Assembly: GCF_019890635.1 (NCBI RefSeq)
Contig: NZ_JAIOAB010000012.1
Span: forward strand, 62,001 to 126,000
Length of the DNA stretch: 64,000 bases
Origin: Streptomyces sennicomposti
GTDB taxonomy: Bacteria; Actinomycetota; Actinomycetes; Streptomycetales; Streptomycetaceae
Direction of reading: 5' to 3'
Notes under the pieces: model-generated
The model's database searches: none
What the model saw: the letters and a program-made list of their open reading frames with translations, nothing else
Told to the model about the DNA's origin: nothing
In this document: one piece after another, positions 1 through 7,206 of the stretch
How the letters are laid out: the number at the start of each line of letters is the position of its first letter
How positions within the stretch are numbered: the first letter of the stretch is position 1
Made by a program: the position numbers and the translations under genes

Positions 1-259
1 CGAACCGCTCGGCCAGCGCCCGCACGATCCCGAAGAACCCGGGATCGCCGGAGGCCAGCACCACCACCCGCCGCTCCTCGCCGACGTACGCGGCGATGAC
101 GTCCAGGGCGGGCGCCAGCGGCCCCAGCACCACCCGTTCGGCGGTGCCGGGCAGCCGTACGGCGTCCAGATGCCGCCGCCCGCCCACCACCAGCTCCGCC
201 CCGGCGAGCAGGCTCTCGTCCGGCGGCGCGCCCGTGCCCGTGCCGACGACCGTGATCAT
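1..259 (-). CDS. cobL: Precorrin-6Y C5,15-methyltransferase (CbiE domain), N-terminal part
   Basis: Only the first 86 codons lie in the window; the rest is beyond the left edge. The protein begins MITVVGTGTGAPPDESL, the usual start of the CbiE/CobL tetrapyrrole methylase fold. It later carries SGDPGFFGIVRAL, matching the SAM-pocket GDP motif of this family. CobL methylates C5 and C15 of precorrin-6Y and, in full-length forms, decarboxylates the acetate side chain; whether the CbiT half is fused cannot be seen. The ATG overlaps the cobM stop codon (ATGA at 256-259), so translation is coupled to cobM. Confidence 0.85.
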   Translation of the reverse strand, partial: MITVVGTGTGAPPDESLLAGAELVVGGRRHLDAVRLPGTAERVVLGPLAPALDVIAAYVGEERRVVVLASGDPGFFGIVRALAERF

Positions 260-1074
260 GTGCTCGCACCCCGCGCGCGCAGCGCCTTGCGGGCCTCCGG
301 GTCGGCCTTGCGGTACCCGTGGAAGTGACCCGGGTGGTACAGGTGCGAACGGGTGCCGTGCGCGCCGAGCGCCGGGCCGACCAGGAAGAGCGTGTGCTTC
401 CAGAGCTTGTGCTCCTTGACCGTCTCCTCCAGCGTCCCGATCGTGCACCGCACGACCAGCTCCTCCGGCCAGGTCGCCTGGTACGCCACGACGACCGGCG
501 TGGACGTCGGATAGCCGCCCTCCAGCAGCTCCCGCACCAGCTGCCCGCTGCGGGCCGCCGACAGGAACACCGCCATGGTGGTGCCGTGCCGGGCGAACTC
601 GCGGACCTCCTCGCCGGGCGGCATCGGCGTCTTGCCGCCGCCCAGCCGGGTCAGCACCACCGACTGCGCCACCTCGGGAATGGTCAGCTCGCGCCGGGCG
701 AGCGCGGCGACCGCGGAGAACGACGAGACGCCGGGGACGACCTCCGTCTCGATGCCGAGCGCGTCGCACCGGTCCAGCTGCTCCTGCGTACCGCCCCACA
801 GCGCCGGGTCGCCGGAGTGGATCCGGGCCACCTTCAGGCCTTCGGCGCGGGCCCGCTCGTACACGGCGACGACGTCCTCCAGGGACATGGTCGCCGAGTC
901 CAGGATCTCCGCGTCCTCGCGCGCGTGTTCGAGGACCTCGGCCTGGACCAGGCTGGCCGCCCAGATCACGACGTCGGCCTCGGCGATCGCGCGGGCGGCG
1001 CGGAACGTCAGCAGGTCGGCGGCGCCGGGACCGGCGCCGACGAAGGTCACCTTGCCGGGGGTGGCAGCGGCCAT
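256..1074 (-). CDS. cobM: Precorrin-4 C11-methyltransferase
   Basis: 272 residues. This SAM-dependent tetrapyrrole methylase adds the C11 methyl group during corrin-ring synthesis. Residues 10-16 (TFVGAGPGA) form the N-terminal glycine loop, and HSGDPALWG at 86-94 is the diagnostic CobM/CbiF motif. The open frame continues upstream, but the ATG at 1074 is preceded by a good ribosome site (GGAAGGA on the minus strand) and gives the normal family length. It overlaps cobL by 4 nt and is divergent from the ZIP transporter. It is separated from the main cob operon by that transporter, so it needs its own promoter in 1075-1169; I see no riboswitch there. Confidence 0.93.
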   Translation of the reverse strand: MAAATPGKVTFVGAGPGAADLLTFRAARAIAEADVVIWAASLVQAEVLEHAREDAEILDSATMSLEDVVAVYERARAEGLKVARIHSGDPALWGGTQEQLDRCDALGIETEVVPGVSSFSAVAALARRELTIPEVAQSVVLTRLGGGKTPMPPGEEVREFARHGTTMAVFLSAARSGQLVRELLEGGYPTSTPVVVAYQATWPEELVVRCTIGTLEETVKEHKLWKHTLFLVGPALGAHGTRSHLYHPGHFHGYRKADPEARKALRARGAST

Positions 1075-1169
1075 GGGGTCAGGTCCTTCCGTACGGAATG
1101 TCATGGTGTGCGGGGGTCGGCGAATGGCCGGATGTGCGCGAACGGGGGTTGATCGGATAGCAAGGGCAC

Positions 1170-1901
1170 ATGGCGGTCTTCGTCGCGCTCGGCGCGTTCC
1201 TGATGACGCTGGCCGGCGGCTGGACGGCACAGCGGGTGACCGATCGTCGCCACCTGGTCCTCGGACTGGCCGGCGGCCTGATGCTGGGCGTGGTCGGCCT
1301 GGACCTGCTGCCCGAGGCGCTGCACGCCGCGGGCCGCGAGGTGTTCGGCGTACCGGCCGCCCTGCTGCTGTTCGTGGCCGGTTTCCTCCTGGCCCACCTG
1401 GTGGAACGGCTGCTCGCCGCCCGCCAGGCCGCGCACGGCGGCGCCGAGAACCACAACCACCGCGCGCCCGAGGTGGGCCTCACCGCGGCGGCGGCCATGG
1501 TCGGTCACAGCGCCATGGACGGCGTGGCGATCGGCGCGGCCTTCCAGGTGGGCGGCGGCATGGGCGCGGCGGTCGCGCTCGCCGTGATCGCCCACGACTT
1601 CGCCGACGGCTTCAACACCTTCACCCTCACCCGCCTGTACGGCAACGCGCGCCGCAAGGCCGTCGCGATGCTCGTCGCCGACGCCCTGGCCCCGCTCGTG
1701 GGCGCGGCCTCGACCGCCTTCATCAGCATCCCGGAGTGGTTCCTCGGCGGCTATCTCGGCCTCTTCGGCGGCGTACTGCTCTACCTCGCCGCCGCCGAGA
1801 TCCTCCCCGAGGCCCACCACGAACACCCGGCCCGCTCCACCCTGCTGTGCACGGTCGCCGGGGTGGCGTTCATATGGCTGGTGGTGGGCCTGGCGGCGTG
1901 A
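1170..1901 (+). CDS. ZIP family divalent metal transporter
   Basis: 243 residues with about eight hydrophobic segments, an inner-membrane protein. The two metal-binding helices of ZIP carriers are recognisable: HSAMDGVAIG near residue 112 and HDFADGFNTF near 144. A short His-rich stretch (ENHNHRAP, about 94-101) sits in the cytoplasmic loop, as is common in ZIP proteins. The ATG has an AAGGG ribosome site 5 nt upstream. The family imports Zn, Fe, Mn or Co. Its position inside the cobalamin cluster makes cobalt supply a tempting inference, but the sequence itself does not show substrate. It is convergent with cobI and divergent from cobM. Confidence 0.85.
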   Translation: MAVFVALGAFLMTLAGGWTAQRVTDRRHLVLGLAGGLMLGVVGLDLLPEALHAAGREVFGVPAALLLFVAGFLLAHLVERLLAARQAAHGGAENHNHRAPEVGLTAAAAMVGHSAMDGVAIGAAFQVGGGMGAAVALAVIAHDFADGFNTFTLTRLYGNARRKAVAMLVADALAPLVGAASTAFISIPEWFLGGYLGLFGGVLLYLAAAEILPEAHHEHPARSTLLCTVAGVAFIWLVVGLAA

Positions 1902-1961
1902 GGCGGGGCGGTGGTGGTCGGTGCGGCCGGGTGACGTGGGGCGGTGGTGGTGGTCGGTCGC

Positions 1962-2139
1962 GCCGTCTGGCACGGACCGGCGGCCACCCCGGCCGTCTGG
2001 CACGGACCGGCGGCCACCGGCCGGGTGGTCCGGGGCATGCCGGTGGCGGCCGTCCTGGCTGCCCGACGCGTTCGGATGGCGACCTGCCTGGTCGCCCGAC
2101 GCGTTCGGATGGCGACCGGCCCGGCCGCCCGACGCGTTC
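1962..2139. repeat. Two short GC-rich tandem repeats between ZIP gene and cobI
   Basis: A 27-nt block beginning GCCGTCTGGCACGG occurs at 1962-1988 and again at 1992-2018 (period 30). A second block beginning GCCCGACGCGTTCGG occurs at 2061-2083 and 2094-2116 (period 33), with a third truncated copy at 2127-2139. The stretch lies between two convergent genes and I see no coding function. Confidence 0.85.
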
Positions 2140-2182
2140 CGGCGGCGGTCGGGCGCGTGGCCCGGCCGAGGGCGGGCACCGC

Positions 2183-2914
2183 TCACAGCTTGCCGCCCCG
2201 TCCGCCGGTGCGCCGGGCCGGCGCGATGAGCGTGGAGAGGTACGGCAGGGGAGCGCCGTCCAGCTCGCCGGCCGGCCGGATTGACTCCTCCGGCAGCCCG
2301 AGGGCCGAACCCCACACCGCGTCCTCGATCCGCCCGCTATCCCGCAGGGCCTCGGCGACCTCCCGCGCCTGCCGCCCGAACTTGTACGCGACGACCGTGC
2401 CCGGCCCGTTCAGCGCGTCCTTGAGCACGGCGGCGCCCGCCGTCACCGGCACCAGCGTCAGCGGCTCGGTCCCCTCGGTGAGCACCGCTCCCGAGCGCGC
2501 CGCCAGATCCTGCATGGCGGTGATGCCGGGCACGGTCTCCACCGCGACCCCGGGCACCAGCTCGGCGACGGTCTGCGCGAGATACGTGAACGTCGAATAC
2601 ACGTTCGGGTCACCGATGGTGGCGAACGCCACCGACCCGTGCGCCCGCAGCAGCGCGGCGACCCGTTCCCCGGCCGCGTCCCAGGCCGCCTCGCGACGCG
2701 CCCGGTCACTGCGCTCGTTCAGCGCGAACACCACCCGGACGACCTTCTCCGCGGCCACGTAGTGCAGCACGGTCGCCTCCGCGCGCCCGCGCTCCCCGGT
2801 GTCCATCACGGGCACCACCACGACCTCGGCCGCGCGCAGCGCGTTCACGCCCTTCACGGTCACCAGCTCCGGATCGCCGGGACCGACCCCTACTCCGACC
2901 AGCCTGCTGCTCAT
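2183..2914 (-). CDS. cobI: Precorrin-2 C20-methyltransferase
   Basis: 243 residues. It transfers the C20 methyl from SAM to precorrin-2, the first committed corrinoid step. The N-terminal loop GVGVGPGDPELVTVKG (7-22) and GDPNVYSTFTYLA (101-113) are typical of CobI/CbiL. The ATG at 2914 overlaps the cobB stop (ATGA, 2911-2914), so it is the last gene of the riboswitch-controlled operon. The frame remains open upstream inside cobB but has no reason to start there. It converges on the ZIP gene across a repeat-rich gap. Confidence 0.94.
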   Translation of the reverse strand: MSSRLVGVGVGPGDPELVTVKGVNALRAAEVVVVPVMDTGERGRAEATVLHYVAAEKVVRVVFALNERSDRARREAAWDAAGERVAALLRAHGSVAFATIGDPNVYSTFTYLAQTVAELVPGVAVETVPGITAMQDLAARSGAVLTEGTEPLTLVPVTAGAAVLKDALNGPGTVVAYKFGRQAREVAEALRDSGRIEDAVWGSALGLPEESIRPAGELDGAPLPYLSTLIAPARRTGGRGGKL

Positions 2915-4578
2915 GACGTCCGGCACCTCTCGACGAACCGACGGGCGACACCGGGCGCGCCGGCCCAGTGCGTGTGGAGATAACTGGCGTGCACATTGCG
3001 CTGCACGAAGCCTTCGACCCGCCGCTCGGGCGCGTGCAGCCCCCAGGCGGGCGCCGCGGCCCCCGACCCCGCGCCGGGCTCGACGACGGTCCGGTGGAAC
3101 TCGTGGCCGCGCATCCGCCGGCCGGCCGCGGCGAGCACGCTGTCGCCGACGGCCACGGCCTCCCGGTACCCGAGGGTGAGCCGCCCGGTCATCCGCGCGG
3201 AGGCGTCCAGCACCCCGCACATCGGCCGACCGTCCAGCTCCCGGCACAGGTACAGCAGCCCCGCGCACTCGGCCGCGACGGGCGCCCCGCTCAGGGCGAG
3301 CCCGGCGACGGCCTCGCGCAGCGCCTCGTTGGCGGACAGCTCGGCGGCGTACACCTCCGGGAACCCGCCCCCGACGACCAGCCCCCGCGTCCCCTCGGGC
3401 AGTGCCTCGTCCCGCAACGGATCGAACACCACGACCTCGGCCCCGGCCGCGGTGAGCAACTCGGCGTGCTCGGCATAGGAAAAGGTGAAGGCGGCGCCAC
3501 CGGCAACGGCAACGGTGACTTTGGAACTCCGGCCGGTTTCCTCCAGCCCGTCCGGCGTTTGAGGACGAGGCCGTTCAGGCCGATTCGGGGGTCCGGGGGC
3601 GGAGCCCCCGGGGTTGGGAACGGGAAGGGGCGGCGGGGGCGAGAACCCTCCGGCGTCCCGAGCCGCACCTTCACCGGCCTCCCCAGCCGTAACCGCCGCA
3701 ACGGCCTCCCAAGCCGCACACGACAACACCCCCGCACCCCGCGCCAGCGCGACCAACGCCTCCAGATCGCACCCCGCGGCCACCTGCGCCCCCATCGCCG
3801 CCACCGCCTCCACCGCGGCCGACCGACGCTCGGCGACCGGCACCAGCCCCAGATGCCGAGCCGGAGTGTCCACCTGCGGCGCCCGCCGCAACACCCCCAG
3901 CACCGGCACCCCCACGGCCTCCAGCGCCTCCCGCAACAACGCCTCGTGCCGGTCCGAGGCGACCTTGTTGAGGATCACGCCCCCGACCCGCACCTCCGGG
4001 TCCCACGTCACGAACCCGTGCACCAACGCCGCCACCGACCGCGACTGCGAAGAGGCGTCCACCACCAGCACCACCGGCGCCCGCAGCAGCTTCGCCACCT
4101 GCGCCGTGGACGCCAGCTCCCCCTGCCCGGCGGCCCCGTCGTACAGCCCCATCACACCCTCGACCACCGCGATGTCGCACCCGCGCGCCCCGTGCAGGAA
4201 CAGCGGCCCGATCAGCTCGGGTCCGCACAGGTACGCGTCCAGGTTGCGCCCCACCCGCCCGGTGGCGAGCGCGTGGTAGCCGGGGTCGATGTAGTCCGGC
4301 CCCACCTTGTGCGGGGACACGGCGAACCCGCGCCCGGCGAGCGCGGCCATCAGCCCCGTCGCGACGGTGGTCTTGCCGCTGCCGGAGGACGGCGCGGCGA
4401 TCACCAGCCGCGGCACGGACGCGACGCCGGCCCCGGACGGCACGGCGGCCGAACCGGACGACGCGACGGAGGCCGAACCGGACGGCACGGCAGCGGTCGA
4501 ACCGGACGGCACAGCGGAGGCCGAACCGGACGACGCGACGGCGGCCGAGGAACCGGCGGCAGCGGGAGAGTTCAGCAC
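2911..4578 (-). CDS. cobB: Cobyrinic acid a,c-diamide synthase
   Basis: 555 residues as called from a GTG, longer than usual for CobB. It amidates the a and c carboxylates of (hydrogeno)byrinic acid using glutamine and ATP. The ATPase domain has SSGSGKTT (64-71) and VVEGVMGLYDG (138-148). The glutamine amidotransferase domain has the nucleophile Cys438 in AECAGLLYLC. Two oddities: the first ~50 residues are octapeptide Ser/Gly/Ala/Pro repeats coded by a 24-nt tandem repeat, so the true start may be the GTG just before PRLVIAAP (about residue 55). Residues ~311-353 form a Pro-rich linker coded by a dispersed intergenic repeat (see 3545-3611). cobO ends 4 nt upstream. Confidence 0.92.
   Translation of the reverse strand: MLNSPAAAGSSAAVASSGSASAVPSGSTAAVPSGSASVASSGSAAVPSGAGVASVPRLVIAAPSSGSGKTTVATGLMAALAGRGFAVSPHKVGPDYIDPGYHALATGRVGRNLDAYLCGPELIGPLFLHGARGCDIAVVEGVMGLYDGAAGQGELASTAQVAKLLRAPVVLVVDASSQSRSVAALVHGFVTWDPEVRVGGVILNKVASDRHEALLREALEAVGVPVLGVLRRAPQVDTPARHLGLVPVAERRSAAVEAVAAMGAQVAAGCDLEALVALARGAGVLSCAAWEAVAAVTAGEAGEGAARDAGGFSPPPPLPVPNPGGSAPGPPNRPERPRPQTPDGLEETGRSSKVTVAVAGGAAFTFSYAEHAELLTAAGAEVVVFDPLRDEALPEGTRGLVVGGGFPEVYAAELSANEALREAVAGLALSGAPVAAECAGLLYLCRELDGRPMCGVLDASARMTGRLTLGYREAVAVGDSVLAAAGRRMRGHEFHRTVVEPGAGSGAAAPAWGLHAPERRVEGFVQRNVHASYLHTHWAGAPGVARRFVERCRTS
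3545..3611. repeat. Dispersed Streptomyces-type intergenic repeat with hairpin, inside cobB
   Basis: The + strand reads CCCGTCCGGCGTTTGAGGAC within 3547-3566. It is followed by a perfect 8-bp hairpin CCGGGGGC-GGA-GCCCCCGG at 3593-3611. I recognise both parts as a repeat common between genes in Streptomyces genomes (recollection, not searched). Here it lies inside the cobB reading frame and keeps it open, coding part of a Pro-rich linker between the two CobB domains. Confidence 0.75.
4448..4543. repeat. Four tandem 24-nt units at the 5' end of cobB
   Basis: Units at 4448-4471, 4472-4495, 4496-4519 and 4520-4543 each start GCCGAACCGGACG or GTCGAACCGGACG on the + strand. They code an octapeptide like VPSGSASA in cobB. 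Because the unit is a multiple of three, copy-number change would keep the frame. Confidence 0.9.
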
Positions 4579-4582
4579 GACG

Positions 4583-5182
4583 TCACCACTCGATGCCCCG
4601 CTGGCCCTTCTGCCCCACGTCCATGGGGTGCTTCACCTTGGACATGTCGGTGACGAGATCGGCGAACTCCACCAGCTGTTCCGGCGCGTTGCGCCCGGTG
4701 ATGACGACGTGCTGGGTCCCGGGCCGCGCCCGCAGCACCTCGACCACCTCGTCGGTGTCCACCCACCCCCAGTGCATCGGGTACGCGAACTCGTCCAGCA
4801 CGTACAGCCGGTACGTCTCGGCGGCCAGATCCCGCTTGACCTGCTCCCAGCCCTCGCGGGCCTTGGCCTCGTTGTCCATCTGGGCGTCCCGCTGCACCCA
4901 CGACCAGCCCTCGCCCATCTTGTGCCAGTCCACCAAGCCGCCCTGCCCGGACGCCCCCAGCACCCTGAGCGCGTTCTCCTCGCCGACCTTCCACTTCGCC
5001 GACTTGACGAACTGGAACACCCCGATCGGCCAGCCCTGGTTCCAGGCGCGCAGCGCCAGCCCGAAGGCGGCGGTGGACTTGCCCTTGCCGATCCCGGTGT
5101 GCACGACCACGAGCGGCCGGTTGCGCCGCTGACGCGTCGTCAGCCCGTCCTCCGGTACGACGCTCGGCTGCCCCTGCGGCAT
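4583..5182 (-). CDS. cobO: Cob(I)yrinic acid a,c-diamide adenosyltransferase
   Basis: 199 residues, the normal CobO/BtuR length. It transfers the 5'-deoxyadenosyl group of ATP to the cobalt(I) centre. The unusual P-loop HTGIGKGKST (28-37) near the N-terminus, KSAKWKVGEENAL, and the later YVLDEFAYPMHWGWV are characteristic. The ATG overlaps the stop of the chelatase gene by one base (TAATG, 5180-5184), and cobB starts 4 nt after its stop, so all three are translationally coupled. It acts after cobalt insertion, consistent with sitting directly behind cobN and chlID. Confidence 0.96.
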   Translation of the reverse strand: MPQGQPSVVPEDGLTTRQRRNRPLVVVHTGIGKGKSTAAFGLALRAWNQGWPIGVFQFVKSAKWKVGEENALRVLGASGQGGLVDWHKMGEGWSWVQRDAQMDNEAKAREGWEQVKRDLAAETYRLYVLDEFAYPMHWGWVDTDEVVEVLRARPGTQHVVITGRNAPEQLVEFADLVTDMSKVKHPMDVGQKGQRGIEW

Positions 5183-7206
5183 TACGCGGCCCTCCTCGAA
5201 GTCCCCTGCACATCCCTGACCAGACCGGCGATCGAGTCGGCCCGCAGCTCGTCCAACGTCACCGCCGTACCGCCCAGTTCACCGGCGAGCTGCCCGGCGA
5301 GCCCGAGCCGCACCGGCCCCGACTCGCAGTCCACGACCACCGACGCGACCCCCTCGGCCGCGAACAGCCGCGCCGCCCGCCCCGCGAGCGCCACCGGCTC
5401 GGGGCCGCCTGTCGCCCGCCCGTCGGTCACCACGACCACCAGCGCCCGCCGCGCGGGGTCCCGCAGCCGCTCCACCCGCAGCACCTCGTGCGCCCGCAGC
5501 AGCCCGGCCGCCAGCGGCGTACGGCCGCCCGTCGGCAGCGACTCAAGGCGGACCGCCGCCGCGTCCACGGACGAGGTCGGCGGCAGCGCGACCTGCGCGT
5601 CCCGGCCGCGGAACGTCACCAGCCCCACCTTGTCCCGCCGCTGGTAGGCGTCCAGCAGCAGCGACAGCACGGCGCCCTTCACGGCGCTCATCCGCTGCCG
5701 CGCCGCCATCGAACCGGAGGCGTCCACCACGAACAGCACGAGGTTGCCCTCGCGCCCCTCCCGCGTCGCCTGCCGCAGATCGTCCCGGCGCACGACCAGC
5801 CCCGGACCGCTGCGCCCCCGCGCCCGCTGGTGCGGGGCGGCGGCCTGCACGGTCGCCGCCAGGTGCAGCTTGGTCAGCGCGCCGCGCGGACGCCGCGCGC
5901 CGGTCGTCCGGCCGTGCTCGGTCCGCGCCCGCGAACGCCGCCCGGCGGCCCCTTCGCCGATGCCCGGAACGCTGAGCACCTTGGTGCGGAACGGCTCCGC
6001 CGCCCGCGCCGGCGCCTGCTCGCCGCCGCCCGCCCCGGACGGCCGCTGCTCCCCGTCCTCACCGGCCTCCGGCCGCGCCGCGGCGTCATCGCCCCGCGGA
6101 CCGCCGTCGTCCGGCTCGGGCCGCCCGCCGCCACCGCCGGGCCCGTCCGGACCGGGGTCGGGCTCGTCGTCCCCGTCCCCGCCGTCCCCGTCGTCCCCGG
6201 CGAACTGCTCCAGCGTCTCGTCGAGCTTGTCCTCGTCCAGACCGGGCGCGTCGAAGGGGTTGCGCCGCCGCCGGTGCGGGAGCGCCAGCAGCGCGGCCTG
6301 CCGCACGTCCTCGGCGAGCACGTCGGTCCGCCCGGCCCACGCGGCCAGCGCCGTCGCCGTACGCGCCATCACGATGTCGGCGCGCATGCCGTCCACCTCG
6401 AAGGCCGCGCACGTCGCCGCGATCTGCCGCAGCGCCCCGTCACCGAGCCGCACCTGCGGCAGCAACTCCCGTGCGGCGACGATGCGTTGCCGCACCGCGG
6501 CCTCCTCGTCGGCCCAGCGCGCGGCGAACCCGGCCGGATCGTCGTCGTAGGCGAGCCGCCGGCGCACGACCTCCACCCGCTGGTCGGGCTCGCGCGAGGC
6601 GGCGACCTCGACGGTCAGCCCGAAGCGGTCCAGCAACTGCGGCCGCAGCTCGCCCTCTTCGGGGTTCATGGTCCCGACGAGCAGGAACCGCGCGGCATGC
6701 CGCACGGACACGCCCTCGCGCTCGACGTACGAGGCGCCCATGGCCGCCGCGTCGAGCAGCAGGTCGACCAAGTGGTCGTGCAGGAGGTTGACTTCGTCGA
6801 CGTAGAGGATGCCCCGGTGGGCGTCGGCGAGCAGGCCGGGCTCGAACGCCTTGACGCCCTCGGCGAGCGCCCGCTCGATGTCGAGCGCGCCGACCAGCCG
6901 GTCCTCGGAGGCGCCGACCGGCAGCTCGACCATCCGCGCCGGCCGCGACTCGAACGCCCCCGGCTCGTGCGGCCCGTCCGGGCACGCGGGGTCGGGCGCG
7001 TCCGGGTCGCAGGAGAAACGGCACCCGGAGACGACGTCCACCGCCGGCAGCAGCGCCGAGAGCGCCCGCACGGCCGTGGACTTCGCGGTGCCCTTCTCGC
7101 CGCGCACCAGCACACCGCCGACCGCCGGGGAGACGGCGTTCAGCAGCAGCGCCAGCCGCAGATCGTCCTGACCGACGACGGCCGTGAACGGAAACGGGGT
7201 ACTCAC
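5182..7206 (-). CDS. Fused AAA+/VWA chelatase subunit (ChlI-ChlD-like, putative cobaltochelatase partner)
   Basis: 674 residues from a GTG overlapping the cobN stop (GTGA, 7203-7206). The N-terminal AAA+ module has Walker [10 protein letters not shown] (36-44), Walker [12 protein letters not shown] (132-142) and the [16 protein letters not shown] segment. An acidic/Gly/Pro linker (roughly 340-420) follows. The C-terminal von Willebrand A domain has the MIDAS motif DASGSM (495-500) and TDGRATG. This is the BchI+BchD arrangement in one chain. Magnesium chelatases and CobNST use such AAA+ partners to power metal insertion. No cobS/cobT is present, so I infer that this protein is the motor for CobN. 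Confidence 0.9.
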   Translation of the reverse strand: MSTPFPFTAVVGQDDLRLALLLNAVSPAVGGVLVRGEKGTAKSTAVRALSALLPAVDVVSGCRFSCDPDAPDPACPDGPHEPGAFESRPARMVELPVGASEDRLVGALDIERALAEGVKAFEPGLLADAHRGILYVDEVNLLHDHLVDLLLDAAAMGASYVEREGVSVRHAARFLLVGTMNPEEGELRPQLLDRFGLTVEVAASREPDQRVEVVRRRLAYDDDPAGFAARWADEEAAVRQRIVAARELLPQVRLGDGALRQIAATCAAFEVDGMRADIVMARTATALAAWAGRTDVLAEDVRQAALLALPHRRRRNPFDAPGLDEDKLDETLEQFAGDDGDGGDGDDEPDPGPDGPGGGGGRPEPDDGGPRGDDAAARPEAGEDGEQRPSGAGGGEQAPARAAEPFRTKVLSVPGIGEGAAGRRSRARTEHGRTTGARRPRGALTKLHLAATVQAAAPHQRARGRSGPGLVVRRDDLRQATREGREGNLVLFVVDASGSMAARQRMSAVKGAVLSLLLDAYQRRDKVGLVTFRGRDAQVALPPTSSVDAAAVRLESLPTGGRTPLAAGLLRAHEVLRVERLRDPARRALVVVVTDGRATGGPEPVALAGRAARLFAAEGVASVVVDCESGPVRLGLAGQLAGELGGTAVTLDELRADSIAGLVRDVQGTSRRAA

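Noticed and set aside
2968..4653. 561-codon + strand frame opposite cobB
   Set aside because: Shadow frame caused by third-position GC bias; no recognisable domain.
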